Assembly (NCBI GenBank): GCA_014706385.1 | Contig: JACGZH010000001.1 | Coordinates: 1-64,000, forward strand | DNA from: Phaffia rhodozyma | Lineage: Eukaryota > Basidiomycota > Tremellomycetes > Cystofilobasidiales > Mrakiaceae | DNA length: 64,000 nucleotides | Reading direction: 5' to 3' | Shown here: piece by piece, positions 36,886-46,507 of the stretch | How positions within the stretch are numbered: the stretch's first letter is position 1 | How the letters are laid out: each line of letters opens with the position of its first letter | Position numbers and translations under genes: made by a program | The notes under the pieces: model-generated | What the model was told of the DNA's origin: nothing | Database searches by the model: none | What the model saw: only the letters and a program-made list of their open reading frames with translations

Positions 36886-38276
36886 GATCCACCACGAGCT
36901 TGCCATCATCCGGAAACTGCCCAGCCTCCACTACCAGCACGGTCTCTTGCTTCTCCGTCGATGCGTCCAGATGAACCTGCGGCACCTCCAACGAACACTA
37001 GACACGTCAGATCTCGATCACCCATGGACTGCACTAGACGACGCACTCACCGAGGCGGTTCTCCTCATCCGGAACTCTCCCCGTCGACTCGACACCGACA
37101 GAGCCATCATCCAGCTCCCCACCCGGTTCGGCGGCCTCGGTGTGCTCTCGTTCGCCGACGTCGCCCCACTCGCCTATCAGGCCGCAAACGAGGCAGCAGA
37201 CACCATCATCGCACCCATCCTCGGCGGCTTTGACATGTCGGACGTCCAGCCAATGTCCCAAAGGGCTAGAACAAACAGCATGGTCGAACACAAGCTGAGC
37301 ATTCTCCTTTCTCAGCTCTCACAGCATCAACAGGACTCACTGGCTGAAAACGCGACGTTCCTCGGCCGCAGATGGCTCAACATCATCCCCTTCACCTCCT
37401 CGCTCTCCCTCAGAGACGTCCACATCGCCGCCGGTCTCCACTTCCTCACCTTCTGCCCCGGCCGGTCCGACCTCTGCAACAGCTGCCACCACCAGAACCA
37501 CTACGGACACGACGAGGTCTGCCACGGCCGCAACCCAGACACCCTCGCTAGACACGGCAACATCAAGCGGTTAGTACACAAGTCGCTCGCTGCGAACAGC
37601 ATGTTCAACGTAGAGAACGAACCACTTGTCCCTGGCACCTCCATGCGGACCGATCTCCGGATCACTTCGCCCGACGGTGTCGTCGAGATCGACGTCGCTG
37701 TAGTCTCGATCGCATCCGACGCCGCACGAGAGATCGCCAGACGGACCCATCTGTACCCACAGGCCGCCAAACAAAACAGATCAGCCTTTGCCACTCGGTT
37801 CGCCAGACGGAACGACCCGCCCGGTGTCCAGCTCGACCCAGCCCACCAAGCGGTCGTCGCGATCCTGGACGGGAAAGCAAAAGAAAAGGTACAGACCTAT
37901 GCGAACCGGATCTATCTTCCCTTCGAGCCCTTCATCCTCACCACCGGCGGGGCGATCGACTGCCGGGCGAACGAGCTGATCGACCGGTGGACCAAGCACC
38001 TCGGTCCGTCTGCCGCTGGCCGTCTTCTCAGTCATCTTGCTGTCGTCCTGTTGTCTGCCAGGGCTGCCCACTGGCAGTTCTGAACAAAGTCGAGGTGGAC
38101 GGAAGTGGACGGAAGTGGATGGAAGTGGATGGAAGTGGATGGAAGTGGACGGAAGTGGACGGAAGTGATAGAGAATGGATGGAAGCGAGAAGGAGTCGTT
38201 CTGTTGCGTGTTTCGTTGTGAGATTTACTTCATGATGATGGTTGTTGATGATCAACTTGCAGTTTGCATCTCTTTC

Positions 38277-38311
<35 letters not shown>

Positions 38312-38667
38312 ATCTTATCTTCTTTCCTTTCCATCTTATCTCGTTTTCTTTTCGTCTTATCTTGTTTCCTTCCATCTTACTCTATTTCTCTCTTTCTACT
38401 TCTACTTCTGTTTCTACTTCTGTTTCGATCTCTTTACTTCCTTCTTCTTCATTTTATCCTACTTTATTCTTTACCTCTTTCTCTATTTCTATCCTTACTT
38501 CTACTTCCATTTCTACTTCTTCCCCTCTTCCTCCTACCTCCCCTTACCTCCCCTTAGCGTACACCTCCTACACCTCCTACACCTCCTACACCTGTCGGTC
38601 CTCTTTCTTTCTTCTTTCTGCTCGCTACAACCAGACCTTGCTAAAAGAACTATCTATGAATCTAAAA
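36886..38667 (+). mobile_element. Long element copy 19 (innermost, divergent 3' UTR)
   Basis: The ORF is intact to 38083 and identical in protein to the others. The 3' region is the most divergent in the array: seven minisatellite units (c-c-t-t-t-c-c), the GGTTGTTGATG variant, a longer TTTC run and a shorter CTTCTA tract. This would fit the oldest, centromere-proximal position. Confidence 0.9.
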
Positions 38668-38699
38668 CCCTAACCCTAACCCAACCCTAACCCCCTAAC
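38668..38699. repeat. Degenerate interstitial telomere tract at array base
   Basis: The tract contains CCCTAA units mixed with CCCAA and CCCCCTAA variants. It is the only irregular telomere tract in the array and the boundary with unique chromosome, as expected for an old healed end. Confidence 0.85.
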
Positions 38700-39041
38700 A
38701 TCGACAGAGCCTCCTTCAGGTACAACAAGCACACCCATGACTCGGGCGGTGGTGCGCCGACCGAAGACGGCGGTGTGAGAAGAGCAGTCCACCTGAACAT
38801 CCCAACCGGGGTCTCTCTCAAGAACCATCTGGCGGTCCGAAGGGTGTTGCTGACTGACCGAGACCTTCTCGAAGAGTACGCTGCCGTCAAGAAGACACTA
38901 GCGAACGGCGAGTTTGACCACATCAGCGACTATGGGTCGGCAAAAGCTCCCGTGCTGAGAAAGATACTTGCCAAGAGTGATCTGGCCGATTCCGACCATG
39001 AGGAGATCGCGAGGTTCAATGGTGTGTCATCAATGAAATGA
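38700..39041 (+). pseudogene. 5'-truncated GrpB/UPF0157-like gene
   Basis: The reading frame is open from the first base after the telomere tract to TGA at 39039-39041, with no start codon at the junction. The translation has the pattern of the C-terminal half of GrpB (UPF0157) proteins, a nucleotidyltransferase-fold family of unclear function. It has a H-L-N-I core strand, R-R-V-L-L, then E-Y-A-A-V-K-K and a D-Y-G-S-A-K-A motif before a final helix. The N-terminal half is missing, replaced by telomere sequence. A donor near 39020 (GTGTGTC) and an acceptor near 39115 could add a second exon to about 39258, which I could not confirm. The family assignment is from remembered signatures. Confidence 0.6.
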
Positions 39042-39855
39042 GTCAGTCCCTTCTTCGAGCACGGTCCATCTCCACCCGTCCACCGAGTACCTGTAGGACA
39101 CTGACTGACTGCACAGGCTACTTGTCGACGATTATGCTAGTACAGCTCGGTCAGGTCTTAGAAGGATGGTGTTCGCAGCGGGGCAATGGACAGACCGGAT
39201 GCGAGCGCCGAGAGAATCAGATAGGTATGAGCCTTGTCTACCACCACAACACTTGCGTTGATACCGACAAAGAGACTGGCTCGCACATGTACAGTGTAGA
39301 AAAGGGCTGAGTGAGGGGTGTTGAGTTAAAATCGAAGAGAGTGAGCAAAGAAAAGAAAAATGAAATGAAATGAAATGAAATGAAATAAAATGAAATAAAA
39401 TGAAATAAAATGAAATAAAATGAAATAAAATGAAATAAAATGAAATAAAATGAAATAAAACGAAATAAAATGAAACAAAATGAAGAGACAGATCACAAAA
39501 GCCTTGTAGGAGTTTCACTGAGATAGAAGGATAAAAATGGACTTTTCGTTCTGGCACGCGTTCGAAGCCACGTCCTCATTGATACCTCAAAAACGCATAC
39601 ATACCACCCAGCTGTCTCAGTGAGGACGGATCGTGAAACCAGGGAAATAGAGGAAAACGAGTTAGAAAGCCTATAGCTTTGCGGAGAGAGACCCTGGGAA
39701 CACTGCGCAGAAAGAAACGGAGGGTGTTGCCTGATAGAAAGGGGGATTAACAAATTACAGATAATAGAATGTCAAGACTGCTGAACACCCAACATCCAAC
39801 AAGCGATCTCTCGCAAGCTGCCGTTGTTGCATGCAAGCGCCGACCTTCACAACAA
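39042..39855. other. Gene-poor stretch with decamer repeat
   Basis: Apart from a possible last exon of the GrpB remnant, I see no gene here. The open frames are short and show no recognisable family. The stretch contains the (TGAAATAAAA)n tract listed separately. Confidence 0.5.
39361..39484. repeat. (TGAAATAAAA)n tandem repeat
   Basis: Twelve 10-bp periods of TGAAATAAAA occur, the first two as TGAAATGAAA, with two other single-base variants. The reverse strand gives a Phe/Ile/Ser-rich open frame that is an artefact of the repeat. Confidence 0.95.
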
Positions 39856-39949
39856 GATCGTATAGTATAGTGGTTAGTACTTCCGCTTGTGGTTCTTCAA
39901 CCGAAACGCAAAGTCGCGGACGACGGGTGTTCAATTCACCCTACGGTCA
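39856..39949 (+). tRNA. tRNA-His (GTG) with a 22-nt intron
   Basis: The acceptor stem GATCGTA pairs with TACGGTC (one G-T wobble), with discriminator A at 39949. The D arm is GTAT/GTAC with loop AGTGGTTA. The anticodon stem TCCGC/GCGGA carries loop TTGTGG-C with anticodon GTG. The T arm is GGGTG/CACCC with loop TTCAATT. The intron at 39893-39914 lies between positions 37 and 38, the canonical site. Exons are 39856-39892 and 39915-39949. The D-arm stretch AGTATAGTGGTTAGTAC matches what I recall of yeast tRNA-His. No encoded G-1 is needed in eukaryotes. A T6 run at 39952-39957 is the Pol III terminator. Confidence 0.93.
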
Positions 39950-39951
39950 GA

Positions 39952-39957
39952 TTTTTT
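39952..39957 (+). terminator. RNA polymerase III terminator
   Basis: Six T residues start 3 nt after the tRNA-His discriminator base. Confidence 0.85.
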
Positions 39958-40190
39958 GGTGTCCTGTTCTTGCGCCCTTTCGTTTCTGCTTTTCTTGCTC
40001 AACATATTCACTCCATCCGAGCAGTGTTCACAGGCAGACACTGAGGCAAAAAAGTGTATGACCACACATTTGTGCCCGGACACATAGGGAGACGCCGAAC
40101 GACACGAAGACATAGTGACTCAGTGGCACGGTGATACAGAAGCACAAAGCTACTGAAAGATATCGATACAAGGATAGAAGGATACAGAGA

Positions 40191-40302
40191 TACACACACA
40201 CACACACACACTCACACACACTCACACACTCACACACACTCACACACACTCACACACACACACACTCACACACACACACACACTCACACACACACACACA
40301 CA
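40191..40302. repeat. (CA)n microsatellite with CT interruptions
   Basis: About 110 bp of ACACAC with regularly spaced ACTCAC interruptions. It lies in the ~470 bp gene-free stretch between the tRNA and the 3' end of the gene on the minus strand. Confidence 0.95.
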
Positions 40303-40425
40303 TGTAGACGCCGTCCACCTCGACTGGCGACATGGCCGGGCGGACGACAAACGCTCGCTGTGATCTGGATGAGAGTGTCCACAGACAGTCAAGCTGTCTG
40401 ACTCAGGCCGTCCGACGCAGGCTCA

Positions 40426-42123
40426 TCAGGCTGATGGATCGAGATAGGCATCGAAAGCCTCCCGAGTGAGCACGACACCCCCTATGGAGACGGCCAGACA
40501 CATCCTGTCAGCCATGGCCGGTATGCAGAGGAGCTTACACAAGAGTCTCGAGGCAGCAGGCACTCACAGTGTTGCAGCGTCTGCCTCAGGATGGGTGCGA
40601 TCTCGGGATCATCCCATGCATCGTCATGTTGGGAGTGGGATGCGGCTGTCGACAAGGCCAGGTGTTGTATGAGTACCAAGAACAGACATGTCAAGTTGTG
40701 GAACAAACCAGACGACCAGCAGACCGGTGGATCAGCGTGAGAGGAGATGGATATCAGACAAGTAGGTCGTGTTGGTCTACCTACCTTTTCTCACCAGACT
40801 CGTCTTGAACCGGCCTCTGGGGCCTGCGCACCCATTCCATCGGCCTATCTGACGCACGTCATCGGCGGTCCGACGTCCTAGGAAGAAACGGCAGTACCAC
40901 TAAGATGTTCAGCGAGGCAACCATTGGGGTCATCAGCATGTACTAAAGGCAAAACGCGATGTACTGGAAGAAAGACGCGATGCACATCGGGAGCAGTTGG
41001 GCTCACCTGAAACCAGCCACGAGGGTCTTGAGGTCGGATCCATCTGTTATAGACGTGACATGACATGGCATAGCATGACAAGGCAAAACTCAGCTCACCT
41101 TCCGACAACGAACACAAAGAAAGCAGGAGGACTGACCCTTGCTTTTCCCAGTCTTCTATTGACTGTGATGCTTTCACGCCGTACTTGTTTACTTCTGGAC
41201 GGTATGTTTGCGAACAAAGAAGCTGGTCAGCTGTCACAACAAGTGAGCCGTCCGGTCGAATCAGTTGAAATCAGGACGAATCAGATCGGGTCACATCATC
41301 AGATCGCAAATATAAACACACGTCAGATCACATACTATACACACTGCCATATCTATGATGCTTGCTTTCTCACCATCGAGGCCTTCATACCATTCGTCCG
41401 GAAGCGAGTCGTAGTCCGCCGGTACGGTTCGCCGAAGGACGGATGAGTAGAACTCTCTTTGTAGAATAGAGGAAAGCTTGAGACAGACATCGACCAAAGC
41501 ACGGTAGTCTGAGTAGTACAGAACTTACCTCCAGTAAGATCCACCAAAGCTTCCCTCTCGAAGCATCTCCCACGGAGCCATGTTTGGTGTGAAGCCTTCG
41601 TAGCCAGCCTCGAAACGGAATGTCCCGTCGTCGTCTCTCGCAGGTTGAGGCGCGACGATCGAGTAGTCGACATCGTCCTCAACATACGGAGAAGGCGCTC
41701 GAGGTAGCTGCCGGATCGCCTTTCTTACTGCAGGAGGTGAGTCTGAGTAAACCCGGCGAATACTGCCCTGCTTGTCATCCATCGATGCAGCGATAGAAAG
41801 GTGGTCTGAGTATATAGGCGCATCGAGAGCAGATATTCGGGCTGACTGTCGAATGGGGACTGCTCGAGCTCGCTCATACGGCTTGGATCGAGCCGGCCTT
41901 CGGTTCTTTGGTTTTCCATCAGGCTCAGCCTTCGGTGTTGGAGCTGGCTTCGTCTGATGATCGAGCCGTATGCAGCATGGGAAGCGAGAGATCAGCAACA
42001 TAGACGATTACGGGAACGACACAAAATAGCAGCATCTACCTGAACGGGATCTATACCTAGCGACGCTAGCAGAAGCTGGTTGGCTCTGATGTTTTCCTGT
42101 CTAGCTAGCTCATATTCGGACAT
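40426..42123 (-). CDS. Conserved fungal protein of unknown function
   Basis: The model has eight exons (42123-42040, 41953-41529, 41456-41374, 41230-41137, 41043-41007, 40899-40785, 40645-40568, 40481-40426), phases agree throughout, and it encodes 323 residues. The N-terminus has a MSEYELARQENIRANQ block. A basic, low-complexity linker follows, and then a conserved C-terminal module. Its landmarks are FTPNMAP...GSFGGSYWR, YRPEVNKYGV, DPRGWFQ-WYCRFFLGRR and DDPEIAPILRQTLQHW. I recall this signature set from fungal hypothetical proteins with no assigned biochemical function. The start is the ATG just before the MSEYE block; a longer N-terminal open frame exists upstream. It is divergent from the PSD gene, 244 bp apart. 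Confidence 0.78.
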
Positions 42124-42367
42124 CGCTTCCGGTGCAACAGTGTACAGATGTTCGGGCAGAAACTGAGACAGAATGTGTTTTCTACTAGATAGAAAACCAA
42201 GTCGAAGGAGTTGAGTAGAAAAACAGGCGAACTTCATCCGTCGCGACTGGCATGAAGCGTATCTCGGTTGACGTCACTATTGCATTCGCCGCGACCGGTC
42301 AACATCGCCAGACCGAGATGGCCTCTGGCACTCGCTGTTGTTCACGCCTGAACAATCATCTCGCAAG

Positions 42368-44489
42368 ATGCACATCCCAAGCTTCGGCCAACCTAAATCC
42401 TCTCCAAACTCGGTTTCTCATGAGACCGTCAAGACGGCCAACAAAGACGAGAACCCGGTCAAACTACAAGCAGCCCTCGAGGATCTTGTCCAGCCGGGCA
42501 GTGTGCAGAGCGTTGAGCAAGGTGTGTTCTCGCGTTGCCCAAGACCGCCTATCTTCGTACCGTCAGATCGATCTCGACCGAGTTCTGACCGGCTGGTGGC
42601 TGGATCTGTGACTTGTGTCGATATCCTGGCCAACATCTGGACTAGCCGGCAAGACAGACTCCTGCGAGTCCGATGCTCATTCGTATCAGTCTCAAGAAGG
42701 AGGCTCGAAGCGAGGCTGGCTTGCCAAGTTCTTTGACCAGGACGATATGAACAAGGTGAGAAGGACCCCATAAGGCGTCTGTCGCCTGCTATAGCTTCTG
42801 TACTGGCGGTCTTTTGGTCCCTTGTGCTGGCTGCTGATGAGACTTTGTGTTTCCCAGCTTTTTGCTTCTGAACATATGGGAAAGTAAGCCTGTCTTGCAA
42901 GGACATAGCGACCGTGCTCGACCGGACGCCGGCGTAGCTGATCTGCCGCTGGTTGTCCACCCTTGTAGCTTTGTGATCGTCCGGTCGACAGGAGAGAGGA
43001 TCTTTGAAGAGATGCCGATCTATGTCCGGATGTGAGTGATATGTCTCGAGTTTCTATATACATCCTCTCGCTCTACTCGGCCCATTTGCCTTGAAAGCGT
43101 TCGACTGAGCCATGACTCTATGGAACCCAACTGTGGTCCCTCCAGTGGCATGCATCTACTCTTCGTGACTGGCCATCCGTTGATGTCTCAGGCCAAGATC
43201 GAAAAGCTGCTACTCGCTCAGAGTGTGAAACAAGGCCAGACGTTCGATGCCATGGGTCCCCAGGTGAGTCAAGCCGGACAGACACCTGCTCGTCTTGTCA
43301 GACGTGACTAGAAGCTGATGATTCTCGATCTTCCAGGTTCTTCCTCACATACAATCGTTTGTCGATCAGTTTGGACTGCCGCTTTCTGATCTTTTGGAAC
43401 CTGATCTGAGCAAGTACAATGTATGTCATCTGTCTGACTGATTGAGAGGACTGTCAAGCTCAGCGTTTTGACACGTGGTCTGACATACCTTGTTCCCAGA
43501 CGTTCAACGAGTTCTTCTACCGGAAGCTCAGAGCGGATGCTCGACCTATCGCTTCGCCTTCCGACCCGGCAGTGGTAGTCTCCCAGGCGGACTGCCGACT
43601 GACTGTTTGGCAGTGTGTTGAGGATGCCACCCGGATATGGTAAGCATGGATCTCGCGATGGGTGATGCATCTCACTAGATGTCCTCTGTCTCAAGATGTT
43701 TGCGACTGGACGTCTGTCTTTGGTTGATGTCGATACCTAGGATCAAAGGAAAGCAGTTTACTATCCCTGCGCTACTGGGGAGCGAGGCCTTTGCCTCCAC
43801 TCTCGGCCCCAGTCCTGCTGTTGCAGTCTTCCGGCTGGCCCCACAGGACTACCATCGGTTCCATACGCCAGTGTCTGGAACGCTTGGAAAGAGCATAAAC
43901 ATCCCAGGGAAGCTGTACACTGTAAACCCGGTGCGTCCTGCTGTGGTCGACTGCGTGTGTTTCGCCGTTCAGACCGTCTAGGAGGTGGCTACGTGGGCTG
44001 ATATGTGCTGTTGTGTGGGGCCATCTTCTGAAACGCAGCAAGCGATTAACGAGGACCTGGATGTCTTTACTGAGAACTCGAGATCGGTCCTTCCTATCCA
44101 TCTTCCTTCGGGCCAAACTGTGTACGTCGTTGCCGTCGGGGCCATGCTGGTTGGTTCGATTAACTGGACGCACACCCAGGAAGGGACGAAGGTAGAGAAA
44201 GGAGACGAGCTTGGTTGGTTCGCGTACGTACCGAGCTTCTGTGCTGCCTTGATCGTTTGCCCTGATCGCTGCTCAGGTCTAGAAGGGTAAACGAGATATG
44301 CTTAGCCAGCATAGACTGACATGGATCGTCTCGTTTTGAGATCTCGACGTCAACAGGTACGGTGGGAGCACGGTGATCCTTGTGACGCCCACAGGAAGTA
44401 CGACCTGGGATGAAGACATCAGAAGATCAAGCGAGCAAGCCATGGAAACCCTGGTCCGGGTGGGCGAGAGGATAGGAGGGCTCAACTGA
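42368..44489 (+). CDS. Phosphatidylserine decarboxylase proenzyme
   Basis: Converts phosphatidylserine to phosphatidylethanolamine using a self-generated pyruvoyl group. The ten exons (42368-42521, 42646-42755, 42858-42883, 42969-43031, 43146-43263, 43337-43420, 43500-43639, 43741-43930, 44039-44223, 44357-44489) keep frame and give 400 residues. Family landmarks are FNEFFYRKLR, the VVSQADCRLT strand, DYHRFHTPVSG with the catalytic histidine region, and YGGST near the C-terminus. The GGST serine (about residue 361) is the autocleavage site, which yields the pyruvoyl alpha chain. The short N-terminus has no C2 domain and no clear mitochondrial presequence or membrane helix, so this is the small, cytosol- or peripheral-type fungal PSD rather than the inner-membrane enzyme. 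The first exon start is less certain than the rest. Confidence 0.9.
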
Positions 44490-44989
44490 GAGCGTGTAGT
44501 ACAGGTCTCGGTAGCTAGATATGTCTTTGCCAGCTTTGTGTATCGTATCATGAGGTCAGAATGATATGTATTTTGCAGAAAAATCACACATACTGCATTT
44601 GCTCGGACTCGTGATGTGTGTTTTTGAAGGCATGAAATCCGGTGGGTTGTCTCTGCTGGCGGTGTTCCAAAGCGGCCACAGCTTGAATGAAAAAAGAATT
44701 TGGAAGGATAGGCTACTCTAAAGACACTGGCCGTTGTTAGATTCTAGTCCAAGGAAACCTAAGACCAAGAAGGACCATGTATCGACCGTTGTTGGTTGAG
44801 GTTGAGCTCATCAAACCCAATATCTGCGACTGTATGAAATTTAGTGCTGAATCTGGGTGATGTCCTAGCTTGTTGAACTATTTGCTCGTAAAATCATGAA
44901 TAACTATCTATCTCTATAAACGAGACCAAAAGGGAATAGCAGTATTTATGCAGGCTCAGTGGAGCGAGGAAAGGCAGGGGAAAATATGT
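44490..44989. other. Intergenic, convergent 3' flanks
   Basis: About 500 bp lies between two convergent gene ends. I see no coding or RNA feature. Confidence 0.6.
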
Positions 44990-45700
44990 TTAAACACGGG
45001 ATGGATGGTTCGCATAGGTCGGGTTGACCACAACCTGATGGCCATAGTTCTTCGTTATCATTGGGGTCGACCCATCAGAGCTCGAATCGTCATTGATTTG
45101 ATACTGATTCTTGTTTCGGTTCATGAAGTGTTTTATAGAGAGGTACGCCATCGGCAGGGCCAAAGCTCTGTTAGAAGGTGAGAGATGATCGTCAGCTCAT
45201 GATGATCGACAATCGCATGCATTCGAATATAATAAGACCGCTCACGCAAGCAAGGATCCGATGGCAATGGCGGCGTATGTTGTTCCACAGCCGACTCCTG
45301 CCGCACATCCTCCATTGATCAATCCCATGGTTGTTAGAACGATGGCGGCGATCCAAAAGACGGCTTCCAAGATGTTGAGTATCATGTTTGCCTTCAAACT
45401 GGCCCATCGATGGAAGTAGGACACGTTCTCGCTCAACACTATGTATGCCAGTGTGATCAGAGACTTGGCAGACTATATACAAGCGATAAGGATATCAGTG
45501 TCGGCTTCTGGACAGTCCGTCCTATCAAGAATAGAACATCAGTCAATGCTTACCACACTGAGCAACCATCTGGAGCTTGATGTTCTCGGTTTGATGATAA
45601 ACATCTTGACCAGACCGATGGCGAGGACAGCGACAGTAAGAACGAATTGGATAGCATGGATGATGTTAATCAGCCTGATCTCGGCCTTGTGAGAGGGCAT
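44990..45700 (-). CDS. Tetraspan MARVEL-like membrane protein
   Basis: Three exons (45700-45554, 45472-45246, 45167-44990) encode 183 residues. Four hydrophobic segments lie at about residues 9-32, 46-63, 77-101 and 113-136, with a basic N-terminal start (MPSHKAEIRL) and a hydrophilic cytosolic-type tail of about 45 residues. A Cys-containing loop (GGCAAGVGCG) sits between segments 3 and 4. The size and topology fit fungal MARVEL/Nce102-like proteins, which sit in plasma-membrane domains and vesicles. No catalytic motif is visible, and the family name rests on topology only. Confidence 0.72.
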
Positions 45701-46507
45701 CTTCGAGATTGAGGTATCTGTTTCTTCCTGTTCAAGTATGTGCCGAGGTGAGCTGAATTGCGAGCGAGTGTCAATGAGAATCGGAGGGAAGGTAAGTTGC
45801 TTCTTCCATGCTCTCTACTAGACACCTCATTTTTAAGCAAGTCGGAGAGAAGGGATGCTCAACAGAAAGATGTTAGTGTTGCGCCCTCACGGCCGCCGTC
45901 AGTACCGCTCATTAGTCAAAGCTCAAGTGGCTCATTACGGATTGGAGATGAGGTAGCGGTGTTCCTAGCTCGATGTTGTAATATAATTCATTTGACCCCT
46001 GCACCGCCTTGAAGTGCGGTAAGTTGGCATTCGCTCGACGGCCGCCGTTCAACGCCACAGAAAGTTTTGGTGGAAAAGGATGGCACAGCCATTGTGTAAA
46101 ACACTTTTTTGCCAAGTATATCTGTCGGGGCTGTGGATAATAAGCAAAGTGCGTATCGTCAAAATCTTCCCTCCAGATCCGACAGTCGAACTGTGCGAAA
46201 CAACTGGAGATACAACCCCATACAGTCCTGAAAGATTTTACCGGAATAAGGCTATGTTGAGCAAATTCAGTTGAAATCGTGTTCGAGAGCGCCAAACGAG
46301 ATGGGGTAGCTAGCTATGTGGATGGTAAATGTATCTCTAAAAGAGTCCGTGTGTTCGATATAGTGTCCAGAGGTATGTTCTCGGCAAGATGAAACGCGAT
46401 GATAGGCAGAAAGATCGAGTGGTAGTGAAAAAGGAGAGTGAAATGCAATAAAGTAGAGAATAACGAGTGGATCGATCGAGCCCGCGTTGCTGGAAGATTG
46501 CGCATGC
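45701..46507. other. Intergenic, no gene recognised
   Basis: The stretch contains the 5' flank of the MARVEL-like gene and the 3' flank of the glucanase. A 127-codon minus-strand open frame at 45912-46295 has no recognisable features and is probably chance. Confidence 0.5.

Larger units (their letters stand above)
1..38699 (+). repeat. Telomeric array of truncated non-LTR retrotransposons
   Basis: This is a head-to-tail array of one element family. It contains 19 long copies beginning GATCCACCACG, two medium copies beginning GCCAAACAAAAC, and short stubs beginning TTCCTCC (about 112 bp) or TGTCGGTCC (about 75 bp). Every copy ends in ...CTATGAATCTAA followed by 1-3 further bases and then CCCTAA repeats. 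The usual unit is about 1,932-1,942 bp: long copy, CCCTAACCCTAACCCTAAC, TTCCTCC stub, CCCTAACCCTAA, next copy. A common 3' end with variable 5' ends is the classic mark of target-primed reverse transcription. Near-identity of interior units, and an identical long-copy 5' end, show later amplification by recombination or duplication. Many frames across the pyrimidine-rich 3' regions are open but are not genes. Confidence 0.93.

Noticed and set aside
1..38699. CRISPR-like regular repeats
   Set aside because: The telomere spacers are 7-20 bp and the repeating units are about 1.9 kb of protein-coding retroelement, with no unique spacers. The host is eukaryotic.
1..38699. rDNA or simple subtelomeric satellite
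   Set aside because: The unit encodes a LINE-type endonuclease and has 5' truncations with a common 3' end, which a plain satellite would not.
39132..39557. 141-codon minus-strand ORF with HFISFYFILF periodicity
   Set aside because: The periodic part is the TGAAATAAAA repeat read on the other strand.
40008..40249. CVCVCVSV-type ORFs on the minus strand
   Set aside because: These are translations of the (CA)n microsatellite.
42884..42908. 25-nt intron in the PSD gene
   Set aside because: It keeps frame but inserts about 20 residues foreign to the family. The alternative 85-nt intron (42884-42968) restores the expected MGNFVIVRSTG sequence.
45912..46295. 127-codon minus-strand ORF
   Set aside because: No ATG context, motif or splice partner is recognised, and it overlaps an open frame on the other strand; likely chance.
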